A DNA stretch of 64,000 nucleotides from Deltaproteobacteria bacterium (lineage in GTDB: Bacteria > Desulfobacterota > Desulfarculia > JACQYL01): positions 1 through 64,000 of the forward strand of contig JACQYL010000058.1 in the NCBI GenBank assembly GCA_016208165.1, written 5' to 3'. The notes under the pieces are model-generated. The model was not told where the DNA came from and ran no database searches. It saw only the letters and a list, made by a program, of their open reading frames with translations. Shown in pieces: positions 18,153 to 26,723 of the stretch (the first letter of the stretch is position 1; every line of letters starts with the position of its first letter). The translations under genes were made by a program, and so were the position numbers.

Positions 18153-19025
18153 GTGAGCCATCTCAAGAAAGCCCTGGAAAAAGCCGGGAAAGACGGCTCG
18201 CTTCTGCTGCGGGAGTCCCGCACGGAAGCCTGGGAAACCCCGGAATCCGTCCCCTCTCAAGAAGCAGCCTCAGAAAGCCCTCTTTCGGCGAAACAGGTTC
18301 CCGACACAGGGGGCGCATACGATTCGAAGCCGAATTATGTGCAAACCAGGAGCGTCGAAACCGATCAGGAACACCTGGTCGGCAATCGGGTGTTTTCCAT
18401 TCTCCCCAAGAATCGGATCGCGGATCAGTACAAACTGCTTAGGACGATGCTGTTGAACCGGACGCGTCCCTTCGGACATAACACGATTGCCGTAACCAGT
18501 TTCAAGGAAGAAGAAGGCAAGAGCCTCACCGCGGTGAATCTCTCGATTATTATGGCCAGAGAGTCCAGGCAAACGGTTCTCCTGGTGGACGCCGATCTTA
18601 GGAAGCCGAGTGTGCACCAAATCATGGGCATTCCCGGAAAGCCCGGATTGAAGGATTACTTGTTGCACCACAAACCCCTCGAACAATTGCTCGTGCATCC
18701 GGATATCGAGACGCTTACCGTCCTCCCGGCCGGCGGACGTCTGGATAATTCAACCGAACTTATGGGATCCGTTCTCATGGAAGAGCTCGTGCGCGAAATC
18801 AAGCACAGGTATCCGGACCGGTACGTGGTTTTCGACTGTCCTGCCCTGAGCAATTGCCCGGACGCCCTTGTACTCTCCGCTTACATCGACGGCATGGTGC
18901 TCGTCGCACGCGCCGATTACACCACCGGTGACGAACTGATGAAATGCATGGACATGCTTAAAGGCAGAAACGTCATCGGCGTGGTGCTGAACGGCGGCGA
19001 GGTTCGCAAAGAGTGGGCCTATTAG
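18153..19025 (+). CDS. Cytoplasmic BY-kinase-like ATPase (CpsD/CapB family)
   Basis: The 290-residue kinase partner of the upstream Wzz protein starts at GTG 18153 (MSHLKKALEKAGK, as in exosortase-locus kinases). Nucleotide motifs are Walker A-like TSFKEEEGKSLTAVNLS at about 115-131, Walker A' LLVDADLRKP at 143-152 and Walker B YVVFDCPAL at 224-232. The first Gly of the usual PGEGKT loop is replaced by Glu. The tyrosine cluster that BY-kinases autophosphorylate is reduced to one terminal Tyr (RKEWAY), so it may be weakly active or work as a switch ATPase. Its C-terminal two thirds is closely copied in the next gene. Confidence 0.87.
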   Translation: MSHLKKALEKAGKDGSLLLRESRTEAWETPESVPSQEAASESPLSAKQVPDTGGAYDSKPNYVQTRSVETDQEHLVGNRVFSILPKNRIADQYKLLRTMLLNRTRPFGHNTIAVTSFKEEEGKSLTAVNLSIIMARESRQTVLLVDADLRKPSVHQIMGIPGKPGLKDYLLHHKPLEQLLVHPDIETLTVLPAGGRLDNSTELMGSVLMEELVREIKHRYPDRYVVFDCPALSNCPDALVLSAYIDGMVLVARADYTTGDELMKCMDMLKGRNVIGVVLNGGEVRKEWAY

Positions 19026-19074
19026 GTCGCCGAACGGGCTGCCGGCCGGCGCCTGTTGGAAATGGAATGACCCC

Positions 19075-20487
19075 ATGTATCTAGCTTTTTACGGCCTTCA
19101 AACCAAGCCGTTCGAACTCCTGCCGGATCCTCGCTTCCTATATGTGAGCAGGGGCCACGATCTGGCTTTGACCCATCTCGAATACGGCATCCTGGAAAAC
19201 AAAGCCCTGATCGCTCTTACCGGAGATGTGGGCACGGGCAAAACCACGCTGTTCAACTACCTACTGAAAAAACTCAAAACCGATTTCAGTTCCGCCGTTA
19301 TCGTTAACCCTCATGTCGATCCCACCGAATTCCTCGCAGTGGTGCTGAGACAGTTCGGCGAGAACGCGGATGACCACAGAAAGTCCTTACTTTTTGATAA
19401 CATACACCGCTTCTTATTGAACCAGCTGAATCATGGGCGGCGCTCCGTCCTTCTCATCGACGAAGCGCAAAATCTGCCCCTGGATACACTGGAAGAGGTT
19501 CGGATGCTGTCCAACCTCCACACGGAAGACCGCCACTTGATCCAGATCGTCCTGGCCGGGCAACCCCAGCTTCAGCGCCGGCTGCCTATCGAGGACAAGC
19601 CTCGCCTACCGTTACCGAAAGCGGCTGCCGTTTCATCCTCTTCTGTTCCTCGGAGAGAAATGAGTCCCACTGCCGCCCCGGCCACACCTAAACCCGCACC
19701 CGCCTCCTCCCGAAGGCCGATTGCCTCGGCGAGCGCTCCTCCCCAGGGAGCTGTTTCCGACTTCGCATTTACCGAGACCGCTGTTTCGGAACCCCAGTAC
19801 TCCCAAACCAGGAATGTTTCCCTAAACCGCAAACAGCTCCTCGAAAGACGGGTATTCTCCATACTCTCCAAAAATCGGGTAGCGGATCAGTACAAGCTGC
19901 TGAGGACCGTTCTTCTCAATAAGACCCGTTCCTTTGGGTATAACACCATTCTCGTCACCAGCTTCAAAGAAAAAGAAGGAAAGAGTCTGACGTCAATCAA
20001 CCTCTCCATAACTCTGGCGACGGAGTCCAGCCAAACCGTTCTATTAGTAGACATGGACCTGCGCCGACCCGCGGTTCACAAAATCCTGGGCATCAAAGAA
20101 GGACCCGGTCTGAAAGATTACTTTCTCAACAACGTGCCCTTAAAGAATATTCTCGTTCATCCGGATATCGAGGCCCTCACGGTATTGCCGGCCGGTGGGC
20201 GAATGGACAACTCGACAGAGATCATCGGCTCGTATCGGACCGAAGAGTTGGTCCGGGAAATCAAGAGTCGATATCCGGACAGGTACGTCATCTTTGATAC
20301 CCCGGCCTTGAATAATTGCCCTGATGCGCTCGTGCTTGCGTCGTATGTGGATGCCATCGTTGTAGTGGCCCGGGCCAATTTCACTTCCGGGGAGGACCTC
20401 ACAAACTGCATGGGATTGCTGAAGGAAAAAAATGTAGTGGGAGTTGTACTCAATCGCGGCGATGTCCGCAAGGAGTGGGCCTACTAA
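19075..20487 (+). CDS. Fusion: truncated ExeA-like AAA ATPase joined to a second BY-kinase domain
   Basis: This 470-residue hybrid links two families found as neighbours on either side. Residues 1-170 match the N-terminal half of the ATPase at 20537 (MYLAFYGLQTKPFELLPDPR; Walker A GDVGTGKT at 50-57; Walker B LLIDEAQN at 126-133) and break off after AGQPQLQRRL, where that ATPase continues into its lid. A Pro/Ala/Ser linker of about 80 residues follows. Residues ~260-470 repeat the kinase of the previous gene, from VFSILSKNRVADQYKLLRT to the same RKEWAY end. Tandem duplication of a kinase+ATPase pair with an internal deletion would produce it. The order kinase, hybrid, ATPase supports this. Confidence 0.87.
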   Translation: MYLAFYGLQTKPFELLPDPRFLYVSRGHDLALTHLEYGILENKALIALTGDVGTGKTTLFNYLLKKLKTDFSSAVIVNPHVDPTEFLAVVLRQFGENADDHRKSLLFDNIHRFLLNQLNHGRRSVLLIDEAQNLPLDTLEEVRMLSNLHTEDRHLIQIVLAGQPQLQRRLPIEDKPRLPLPKAAAVSSSSVPRREMSPTAAPATPKPAPASSRRPIASASAPPQGAVSDFAFTETAVSEPQYSQTRNVSLNRKQLLERRVFSILSKNRVADQYKLLRTVLLNKTRSFGYNTILVTSFKEKEGKSLTSINLSITLATESSQTVLLVDMDLRRPAVHKILGIKEGPGLKDYFLNNVPLKNILVHPDIEALTVLPAGGRMDNSTEIIGSYRTEELVREIKSRYPDRYVIFDTPALNNCPDALVLASYVDAIVVVARANFTSGEDLTNCMGLLKEKNVVGVVLNRGDVRKEWAY

Positions 20488-20536
20488 AACCCGAGATGGC
20501 AGCCCGGCATCACTTTCCGCATGGATTACCTACGTC

Positions 20537-21886
20537 ATGTACATTGAATTCTACGGTCTCAGATCAAAACCTTTTGAACTCCTCCCCGACCCCCGATTTC
20601 TCTACGCCAGCCCAGGGCACGATTTGGCGCTCACCTGTCTCGAAAACGGCATAACCGATCACAAGCCGTTTATTGTGCTTTCCGGTGACGTTGGCACTGG
20701 AAAGACAACCCTGCTCAACCAACTCCTGAAAACAATCGGGGACGATACCAATCTGGCGATGATCATCAACCCCAATTTGGATCCGGGGGAGTTTCTAGAG
20801 GCGGCGCTCCGAAGATTTCGAGGAGACAACCCGCTGCGCGAGATAGCTTCGCCCTTTGAAGAACTGCGGTCTTTTCTTCTTGAACAGCACGCGCTTGGTC
20901 GGCGTTCCATTTTGATCGTTGATGAGGCGCAAAACATACCCATCGAAACACTGGACCAGATTCGTTTGCTCACCAACCTGCAGGCCGGTGAGAGTAGACT
21001 CTTGCACATCCTATTGTGCGGGCAACCCCAACTCAAACAGCGTCTGGAGAGCCCTGAACTCCTCAAACTTTCCCAAAACATTTCAATGCATTACCATCTT
21101 TACCCCTTGGAAAAGGAGGAAGCGGACCGATATATCCGGCACCGCCTGCACGTGGCCGGTTACAGCCGTTCCGTCCCGTTGTTTTCGACCGAAGCTGTTG
21201 GAGAGATCCACCAATACACGAAAGGGGTGCCCCGATTGATCAATTCCGTGTGCGATACCGCCCTCGTTTACGCCTTTGCGGAGGACGCCCAGACGGTGGG
21301 TGCGGATATCGTGAAGAAGATCATCAACGACCGACGCGTTCAGATCGGTAACGGCGGGAGCGTGTTCGGCGGGACTCGCAGTGCTTCTAGCTACTACGAA
21401 CGGAATGAACGGCGTCCGTTGGAAACTGCTGAACCCAAAAGGGAGGCGCACGCTGAACGCCTTTTCCGCTGTTCTCAGGAATCCCGGGAGCCGTCAGACC
21501 CACTTCCCGACGCTCGGAGGCAGACGAGTCCTCTTCAGGTAAACAAGGAAAACAAAGAAACCCCGGACAACAGTAATCCGCCCCAAAAGAAAGCAGACGT
21601 CATCGCCCATCATTATCGAAGCCTCTGGGCGTTGAACCAAGAAAACCGGGAACGTCTCTCGACCCTGAGTTCGCGTTACGGCTTACTGTGGAAGCATTAT
21701 GAGCAACTCCGAAAAGAATACGCAAGATCGATCTCGGAAAGACGCTCCTTGACGGAACGGTTGAGAGACAAAAATGAACGGATCCGGGCACTACAGGAGG
21801 CCTTGCGGGTTCTTCTGGATCAGAACCGGTCCCTGAAACGCCGTCTCGGGCATATAGCATCCGACGAAAGAGACGATCCGGATTAA
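20537..21886 (+). CDS. ExeA/GspA-like AAA ATPase of the exosortase locus, with C-terminal coiled coil
   Basis: The 449-residue ATPase has ATG 20537 chosen because MYIEFYGLRSKPFELLPDPR is the family opening; an upstream extension to 20444 runs into the preceding gene. Walker A is GDVGTGKT at about 50-57, Walker B ILIVDEAQN near 126-134, and the domain ends with YTKGVPRLINSVCDTALVYAF, the sensor-2 region. Residues from about 275 are a low-complexity linker, then a coiled coil from ~365 (ERLSTLSSRYGLLWKHYEQL onward). This family accompanies exosortase/polysaccharide loci and may drive assembly or opening of the envelope-spanning export complex. That role is inferred from context only. Confidence 0.9.
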   Translation: MYIEFYGLRSKPFELLPDPRFLYASPGHDLALTCLENGITDHKPFIVLSGDVGTGKTTLLNQLLKTIGDDTNLAMIINPNLDPGEFLEAALRRFRGDNPLREIASPFEELRSFLLEQHALGRRSILIVDEAQNIPIETLDQIRLLTNLQAGESRLLHILLCGQPQLKQRLESPELLKLSQNISMHYHLYPLEKEEADRYIRHRLHVAGYSRSVPLFSTEAVGEIHQYTKGVPRLINSVCDTALVYAFAEDAQTVGADIVKKIINDRRVQIGNGGSVFGGTRSASSYYERNERRPLETAEPKREAHAERLFRCSQESREPSDPLPDARRQTSPLQVNKENKETPDNSNPPQKKADVIAHHYRSLWALNQENRERLSTLSSRYGLLWKHYEQLRKEYARSISERRSLTERLRDKNERIRALQEALRVLLDQNRSLKRRLGHIASDERDDPD

Positions 21887-22101
21887 GGACTAGGCCCCCC
21901 TGTGCAGCCTGGAGCAGACTCCTTCCAGCCGGAGAAGCGGATTCTTAGCCAAGTACCGGAAATTGGGGGGCATCCACTCATCCGTTTAATTCGGCAATTC
22001 CTTCCAACAAACTTGATTCTTTCTGCGGACGACCATGTACGGCCCCGACCGGGCGCCGGCGACCGCCACGTCGAAAAAGGCGCCCGGACAGTATTTTACA
22101 C
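21887..22101 (+). other. Untranslated stretch upstream of the CTERM promoters
   Basis: This gap separates the ATPase stop from the first promoter of the CTERM gene. I see no gene, clear terminator or repeat in it; a 67-codon frame from 21902 has no recognisable content. Confidence 0.4.
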
Positions 22102-22130
22102 TTGACTTGGGTCCCGGTAGATACTATGAT
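22102..22130 (+). promoter_or_regulatory. Sigma-70-like promoter P1 of the riboswitch-controlled CTERM gene
   Basis: TTGACT at 22102-22107 and TATGAT at 22125-22130 are separated by 17 bases. An ATGAT/ATCAT dyad (22126-22139) overlaps the -10 element and could be an operator. Confidence 0.6.
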
Positions 22131-22182
22131 GCAAATCATCAAATATTCATTCGGTCAAAAGTGCAATGGTTCATTTTTTCTA

Positions 22183-22211
22183 TTGACAACCGGTGAGTGT
22201 TTGAATATTAT
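22183..22211 (+). promoter_or_regulatory. Sigma-70-like promoter P2 of the riboswitch-controlled CTERM gene
   Basis: A perfect -35 TTGACA (22183-22188), a 17-base spacer and TATTAT (22206-22211) make this the best promoter in the region. Transcription from about 22218 would give a leader of some 130 bases before the aptamer. Confidence 0.75.
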
Positions 22212-22348
22212 AAGATCACGCAGGTTAGCCGTTTTTTCATAACCGACATAAGTGGAGTAGGACTCCCTCCTTCCAAGGGGGGCATCAAAACAAACTCAAA
22301 GAGTATAGTCATCGGCTGCCAGAGGGCGATCAAAGCGGGCGGCTGATG

Positions 22349-22440
22349 GTGATCAGACCCAGAAAAAGCCAAACCTGTCGCGAGACAGGGACGGAAAGCC
22401 ACGGGTCTCTGAATAAGAGAGATAGCCGGGTTGCCTGACA
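22349..22440 (+). promoter_or_regulatory. GEMM-I (cyclic di-nucleotide) riboswitch aptamer
   Basis: The conserved GEMM-I elements appear in order. AAGCCAAACC is at 22366-22375. The P2 hairpin CCTGTC-GCGA-GACAGG (22374-22389) has a GNRA tetraloop. GGGACGGAAAGCC follows (about 22388-22400), then a P3 hairpin closed by TCTCT/AGAGA, then the 3' motif AGCCGGGTTGCC. P1 can form from TGATCAG (about 22349-22356) with CTGACA (22435-22440). The class senses c-di-GMP; a subclass in deltaproteobacteria senses 3',3'-cGAMP and differs at one base (G20 versus A). By my hand alignment that base is G, favouring c-di-GMP, but the alignment is not certain. Confidence 0.88.
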
Positions 22441-22458
22441 GGGCGTCCCGGCTTTTTT
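22424..22458 (+). terminator. Riboswitch expression-platform terminator
   Basis: AGCCGGG (22424-22430) is the 3' strand of the aptamer core and also pairs with CCCGGCT (22447-22453), which leads into a run of six T. Aptamer folding and the terminator therefore compete for the same bases. Ligand binding would be expected to disfavour the terminator and turn the CTERM gene on. Confidence 0.82.
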
Positions 22459-22486
22459 AGTGTGGCGTCCACAGAAGGAGGGGGCC

Positions 22487-23326
22487 ATGAGGACGTGGAT
22501 AGCGATTTTATGTGTTTCGGCTCTGTTTTTCTCCGTGGGGAACTATGCCGCGGCTTCTACAATGTTTTTCCCGGATGATCCCGCAGCCACGGACGACCTT
22601 CACGGGAGTACCTTTCAAACTCAGGGCATAACGGTCACGAGGGTGGGTAATACGTTCACATTTGAATTGCACACGAATTTCACCGGCCTTCGGAACCAAC
22701 CGGTCGACACGAATGGTGACAATGTTGGGGACGTGACGTGGAAGATTTATTACGCCGACCTGTTTTTCGATACCTCCGCGCCGGTGTTAACCAAGAATGC
22801 GGACAAGAGTTATGACATGTCCAACTTCAATCCGGACTACGGCGTTGTGTTCTCTCTGGATGGAGGCGGATTCGGCGGAAGCCCCGCCCCCTTGACAACA
22901 CTGAGCGTGGGTTTCTACCAGATTTCGAGTACGCTTACGGCCAACCAGTACGTGGACTCGTATACCAAACCCAAGAACGCGGCGTATAATTACCCGACGT
23001 CTTTTTACAATCAGGACTATTATGTGAAGATCGGCGCCGGTGTGCTGGAGGAGAACCTTTCAGTCAATACCACGATCACTCCAGGGAACCCGGGCAACCT
23101 AATGAGAAGAATTACTTTCACAATTACGGACCCGACGATTCTGGCGGCGTTTGACGATGGATTCACGGCATTTTGGGGTACCGGAACCTGCGGTAACGAC
23201 GGCGTCGTAGCTGTGGTTCCCGTGCCGCCCAGTCTCCTGTTGATGGGATCCGGTTTGCTCTCCATGTTGGGATTCACGGCAGCGAGACGATTCAGGAGTG
23301 GGGAGAGGCGCCGAAAGAACGGCTAG
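22487..23326 (+). CDS. VPxP/PEP-CTERM sorting-domain surface protein
   Basis: The 279-residue exported protein starts at ATG 22487, preceded by AGAAGGAG; a GTG at 22460 inside the terminator is rejected. It has a signal peptide (MRTWIAILCVSALFFSVGNY AAA) and a beta-rich middle with many Asn, Thr, Gly and Asp and two Cys only. The C-terminal sorting tag reads VPVPPSLLLMGSGLLSMLGF and then a basic end (ARRFRSGERRRKNG). The pattern VPxPxS-LLLMGSGL matches the VPLPA-CTERM class processed by XrtD, the exosortase type encoded at 10869. It is the likely substrate of that enzyme and a candidate biofilm or adhesion component, consistent with its riboswitch. Confidence 0.88.
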   Translation: MRTWIAILCVSALFFSVGNYAAASTMFFPDDPAATDDLHGSTFQTQGITVTRVGNTFTFELHTNFTGLRNQPVDTNGDNVGDVTWKIYYADLFFDTSAPVLTKNADKSYDMSNFNPDYGVVFSLDGGGFGGSPAPLTTLSVGFYQISSTLTANQYVDSYTKPKNAAYNYPTSFYNQDYYVKIGAGVLEENLSVNTTITPGNPGNLMRRITFTITDPTILAAFDDGFTAFWGTGTCGNDGVVAVVPVPPSLLLMGSGLLSMLGFTAARRFRSGERRRKNG

Positions 23327-23360
23327 CGACAGTGCGAATTGCCCCTGAGGCAAAGAACAG

Positions 23361-23389
23361 CGGAGCTGCGGAAATGCGGCTCCGTTTTT
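23361..23389 (+). terminator. Intrinsic terminator after the CTERM gene
   Basis: CGGAGC (23361-23366) pairs with GCTCCG (23379-23384) and is followed directly by five T. It closes the riboswitch-controlled transcription unit and separates it from the convergent phosphomannomutase. Confidence 0.75.
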
Positions 23390-23439
23390 GTTTTGCGCGC
23401 CGCCGAAGAAGGGATAGTCCTGCCCGGGAAAGCGACGAG

Positions 23440-24828
23440 TCAGGTTTCTCCGTCGGCCATCTCTATCAAACTCAAGATCTCTCGGGTCTTTTCCACCACT
23501 AGATTCGGATCGCCTCGTGACTCGACGTTCAAACGCAGAATCGGCTCGGTGTTGGATTTGCGCAGATTGAATCGCCAGCGATCGCCAAAAGCCATGGACA
23601 CCCCATCCAGCGTTTCAACATCCGGCTCCTCGGCCTCGAAGTGACTCCGCACCGCCCCTATTGCCGCATCCGGATCCTGCACAACGCGGTTGACCTCGCC
23701 ACTGCAAGGAAACATGCGCATGCGGTCCCCAACCAGTTCCGAAAGAGATTTCCCGGTTCGTGACATGACCAGAGCGACCAGAATCCAGGGTATCATCCCC
23801 GAATCACAGTAGCCGAAGTCCCGAAAATAGTGATGGGCGGACATTTCCCCCCCATAAGCCGCATCCACCTCCCTCATCCGCGCTTTCATAAAGGCGTGTC
23901 CTGTTCGGCTCTGCACGGGAACGCCTCCCATGTTTCGAACAAGATCGATGGTGTTCCATATCAGGCGGGTATCGTGCACGATGCGGGCGCTCCTGCAACT
24001 TTCGAGCATCCTTTCGGCCAGAAGTCCCACAACATAGTACCCTTCTATGAACGTTCCCTGTTCGTCAAAGAAGAAACACCGGTCAAAATCGCCGTCCCAT
24101 GCCAGGCCCAAATGCGCTTTATGGTTCCTCACGGCCTCGGCGGTTACGGCGCGGTTCTCCGGAAGCAGAGGATTCGGAATGCCGTTGGGGAAACCGCCGT
24201 CCGGATCGTGGAAGAGCCGTACGAATGAGAATGGAAGGTGCTCCGCCAAAGCGTCCAGAATCGGACCGGCGCACCCATTACCCGCATTAGCCACGACCTT
24301 GTAGGATTTCAGCACGTCATGGGGAACAAATCTCAGGATGGATTCTACATATTCTTTTGTAACGCACCATTCCTCGCTTCCTCCTCGAAGCGCGGAAACG
24401 AGGAAATCCTTCTCCCGAACGCGGCGCTCTATGGCGGGCAGCTCTGTTTCCCCGCTGATAGGGACAGCGTTCGCCCGCACCATCTTCACTCCGTTATAGT
24501 CCTTGGGATTGTGACTCGCCGTTACCATCAGGCCGCCGCCGATTCCAGGCCGTGAGGCGGCGAAATAGATCAACTCGGTCCCACACACACCGATGTTTTT
24601 CGTGTTCACTCCGCTATCATTGAGACCCCGCATCAGGGCATGGCAGAGATCCAAACTGCTCAGGCGGATATCCCTTCCCACTGCGACAGGCTCGTCCGGA
24701 CGGATTTCGGAAGCGAACCCGCGCCCGATAAGGTACATTACTTCTTCATTAAGCTCCTCGGGTACTTTTCCCCGTATGTCGTAGGCCTTGAAATACGGAA
24801 GCAAACCGGATTCGTCGTATTGGACCAT
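23440..24828 (-). CDS. Phosphomannomutase/phosphoglucomutase
   Basis: The 462-residue alpha-D-phosphohexomutase (AlgC/ManB type) interconverts hexose-6- and hexose-1-phosphates for nucleotide-sugar synthesis. The signatures are complete: YDIRG near the start, the phosphoserine loop TASHNPKDYNGVKM, the metal loop WDGDFDRCFFFDE, the sugar-binding GGEMSAHHYFRDFGYCDSG and the phosphate loop RKSNTEPILRLNVES at the C-terminus. I chose ATG 24828, which has GGGAG nine bases upstream; ATG 24837 would overlap that site. It is convergent to the CTERM gene and probably supplies sugar phosphates for the neighbouring exopolysaccharide locus. Confidence 0.94.
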   Translation of the reverse strand: MVQYDESGLLPYFKAYDIRGKVPEELNEEVMYLIGRGFASEIRPDEPVAVGRDIRLSSLDLCHALMRGLNDSGVNTKNIGVCGTELIYFAASRPGIGGGLMVTASHNPKDYNGVKMVRANAVPISGETELPAIERRVREKDFLVSALRGGSEEWCVTKEYVESILRFVPHDVLKSYKVVANAGNGCAGPILDALAEHLPFSFVRLFHDPDGGFPNGIPNPLLPENRAVTAEAVRNHKAHLGLAWDGDFDRCFFFDEQGTFIEGYYVVGLLAERMLESCRSARIVHDTRLIWNTIDLVRNMGGVPVQSRTGHAFMKARMREVDAAYGGEMSAHHYFRDFGYCDSGMIPWILVALVMSRTGKSLSELVGDRMRMFPCSGEVNRVVQDPDAAIGAVRSHFEAEEPDVETLDGVSMAFGDRWRFNLRKSNTEPILRLNVESRGDPNLVVEKTREILSLIEMADGET

Positions 24829-25055
24829 GTCACGCATCTCCCGAGTCTGATTGCAGCTTTTGTTTTTTTCTATACCACATTAACCGAGAGCAAATACATC
24901 CCGACTCCGAAAAGCCGCAGCCAAAATACACTTGGACCTGTTACGGAACAGAAGGGAATGCTTTTAGAGGCTTTCTGCTGTACCTTGTCTCTAAAGCCGA
25001 ATCCCGTCCGTTGCATTAGCCTTGGGTCCCTTCTCGAACGCAAGGAGGCGATACA

Positions 25056-25595
25056 ATGTCAAGTAACAAGTCTTCTCGAACTTCACAACCACCGAATGTA
25101 AACGCAGCGCCTCCGCGCCCACGAACCGGGCAGCAAAACTACATGAAGTGCTCGATCCTGCCCCTGTTTTTTTGCGTTATGGTGGCCCTGACGTTTCTTT
25201 CCCTCCCCATATCCGCCCCGGCATTCACCGCGGAAGATATCGCCCAACTGAAAGAACATGGAGTGGATGACGAGACATTGAAGATCCTTATCGACCGACA
25301 AGCGGACCTGTTGGGAATCGTCACCGTTTCAGGCATCATTCGGATGAAAGAAAGCGGCGTCGGGAACGACGTCTTGAGGGTCCTCGTGTCCGCCCCGGAG
25401 CCGCGGAAACGGGTGCGAACATACGGCACCCAACTCATGAGGCCGCTCCGATCCATCACGGCTCAGGATCTGATCCGCTTGAAGCAGTCCGGCTTTGGGG
25501 ACGATCTTCTTCGGGCTGTGATCGAGATACAGCAGCGAGACCTCTGGCCGGTTCTCGTCGATCTGGGGGTCATCGCATGCGATGGATACCGGTGA
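25056..25595 (+). CDS. Membrane-anchored or secreted protein with three LKxxGV helical repeats, function unknown
   Basis: The 179-residue protein starts at ATG 25056 with AAGGAGG six bases upstream. A polar N-terminus of 30 residues precedes one hydrophobic helix (CSILPLFFCVMVALTFLSL), ending PAFTAED like a signal peptide. The exported part has three copies of a ~20-residue motif: EDIAQLKEHGVDDETLKILI, SGIIRMKESGVGNDVLRVLV and QDLIRLKQSGFGDDLLRAVI. Each has the form (D/I)IxxLKxxGVxDDxLxxLI and probably forms a helical hairpin. I do not recognise a named family. It is divergent from the phosphomannomutase and stands alone. Confidence 0.72.
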   Translation: MSSNKSSRTSQPPNVNAAPPRPRTGQQNYMKCSILPLFFCVMVALTFLSLPISAPAFTAEDIAQLKEHGVDDETLKILIDRQADLLGIVTVSGIIRMKESGVGNDVLRVLVSAPEPRKRVRTYGTQLMRPLRSITAQDLIRLKQSGFGDDLLRAVIEIQQRDLWPVLVDLGVIACDGYR

Positions 25596-25753
25596 AGCTT
25601 ACTGCCGATTGTTTCCCATGGTCGGACCGATGGACCTCGCGGACCCTGTTTTACGTCTTTTCCGCTCCCTCCCTCACCCAAGCCTTCAGATGTTTCTTCC
25701 CGCCTTTGCATCCACAGGGGACCCGCACTTAGCGGACAACATCGCCTGTTCGC

Positions 25754-25768
25754 TTGATATTCTATCAA
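25754..25768. promoter_or_regulatory. Perfect palindrome upstream of tupA, candidate operator
   Basis: TTGATA and TATCAA flank three bases, 100 bases before tupA. A further TTGATATAAC follows at 25771-25780 and could include a -10 element. A tungstate-responsive repressor such as a ModE/TunR-type protein is one candidate, but no such gene is in the window. Confidence 0.4.
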
Positions 25769-25868
25769 CCTTGATATAACGTCTTACATAGGGAAAATGA
25801 AGCTGGAAGAAGGATTCACTCCGCATGACGTTTTCGGGTTAACGATAGGTAAAGAAGGGAGTCCGGTC

Positions 25869-26723
25869 ATGTTAAAGAAATGCTTGGTAGGGGTCTTTGT
25901 GATGTATTTATCGTTGGTCGGTGCGGCATTCGCTTCTTCCGAGAAGTCCTCCTCGACCGACACCAAGGGCCGACTCATCCATATGGCCACAACCACGAGC
26001 ACGGACAACACGGGCCTACTGGATTACCTGGCTCCTAAGTTCATGCTGGATACCGGAATCGAGCTTAGATGGATAGCGGCCGGTACGGGTAAGGCTCTGG
26101 AAATGGGCAAGAACTGCGATGTCGACGTTCTTCTCGTGCACGCGCCAAGCGCCGAGGAGGCCTATGTAAGAGACGGGTACGGAGCGCAAAGAACACCGGT
26201 CATGTATAATGACTTTGTCATCGTGGGACCGACCAACGACCCCGCCGGCGTCAAGTCCATGTCTCCTGTCGACGCGTTCAAGACAATCGCCGCAAAAAAG
26301 GTCCAATTCGCCGGCCGAGGCGACAACTCCGGCACGAACATGAAAGAGATCGACATTTGGAAGGCCGCGGGACTCGATGTCCCGGATACCGAACCCTGGT
26401 ACGTCGAAACAGGGCGGGGCATGTTGGCCACCTTGTACACCGCAACGGAAAAGGAAGCCTATTCCATAACAGACCGAGCCACCTTTATTCGATTCCGATC
26501 GAACTTTAAAGCCGCTCCTCCTCTCGACGTGCTCGTCGAGGGCGATCCGATGCTCCACAATCCATACAGCGTCATGGCCGTAAATCCGGACCGGTGCAAA
26601 CAGGTGAACTACGATGGGGCGATGTCGTTTATCCGATGGATCACTTCACCCCCGGTACAGAAACTCATCGCTGAATTTAAGTTGATGGACGCTCAGCTGT
26701 TTTTTCCAAATGCGCCGAAATGA
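25869..26723 (+). CDS. tupA: Tungstate ABC transporter substrate-binding protein
   Basis: The 284-residue periplasmic protein binds tungstate for uptake. ATG 25869 follows GGGAG by seven bases and gives a signal peptide (MLKKCLVGVFVMYLSLVGAA). The mature protein opens HMATTTSTDNTGLLDYLAP, the TupA signature whose TTTS loop contacts the oxyanion, and continues WIAAGTGKALEMGKNCDVDVLLVHAP, FAGRGDNSGTNMKE and NPYSVMAVNP, all as in TupA. The longer frame from 25797 is rejected. tupB and tupC follow. Tungsten supply suits an anaerobe with W-dependent formate dehydrogenases or aldehyde oxidoreductases, none of which is seen here. Confidence 0.94.
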   Translation: MLKKCLVGVFVMYLSLVGAAFASSEKSSSTDTKGRLIHMATTTSTDNTGLLDYLAPKFMLDTGIELRWIAAGTGKALEMGKNCDVDVLLVHAPSAEEAYVRDGYGAQRTPVMYNDFVIVGPTNDPAGVKSMSPVDAFKTIAAKKVQFAGRGDNSGTNMKEIDIWKAAGLDVPDTEPWYVETGRGMLATLYTATEKEAYSITDRATFIRFRSNFKAAPPLDVLVEGDPMLHNPYSVMAVNPDRCKQVNYDGAMSFIRWITSPPVQKLIAEFKLMDAQLFFPNAPK

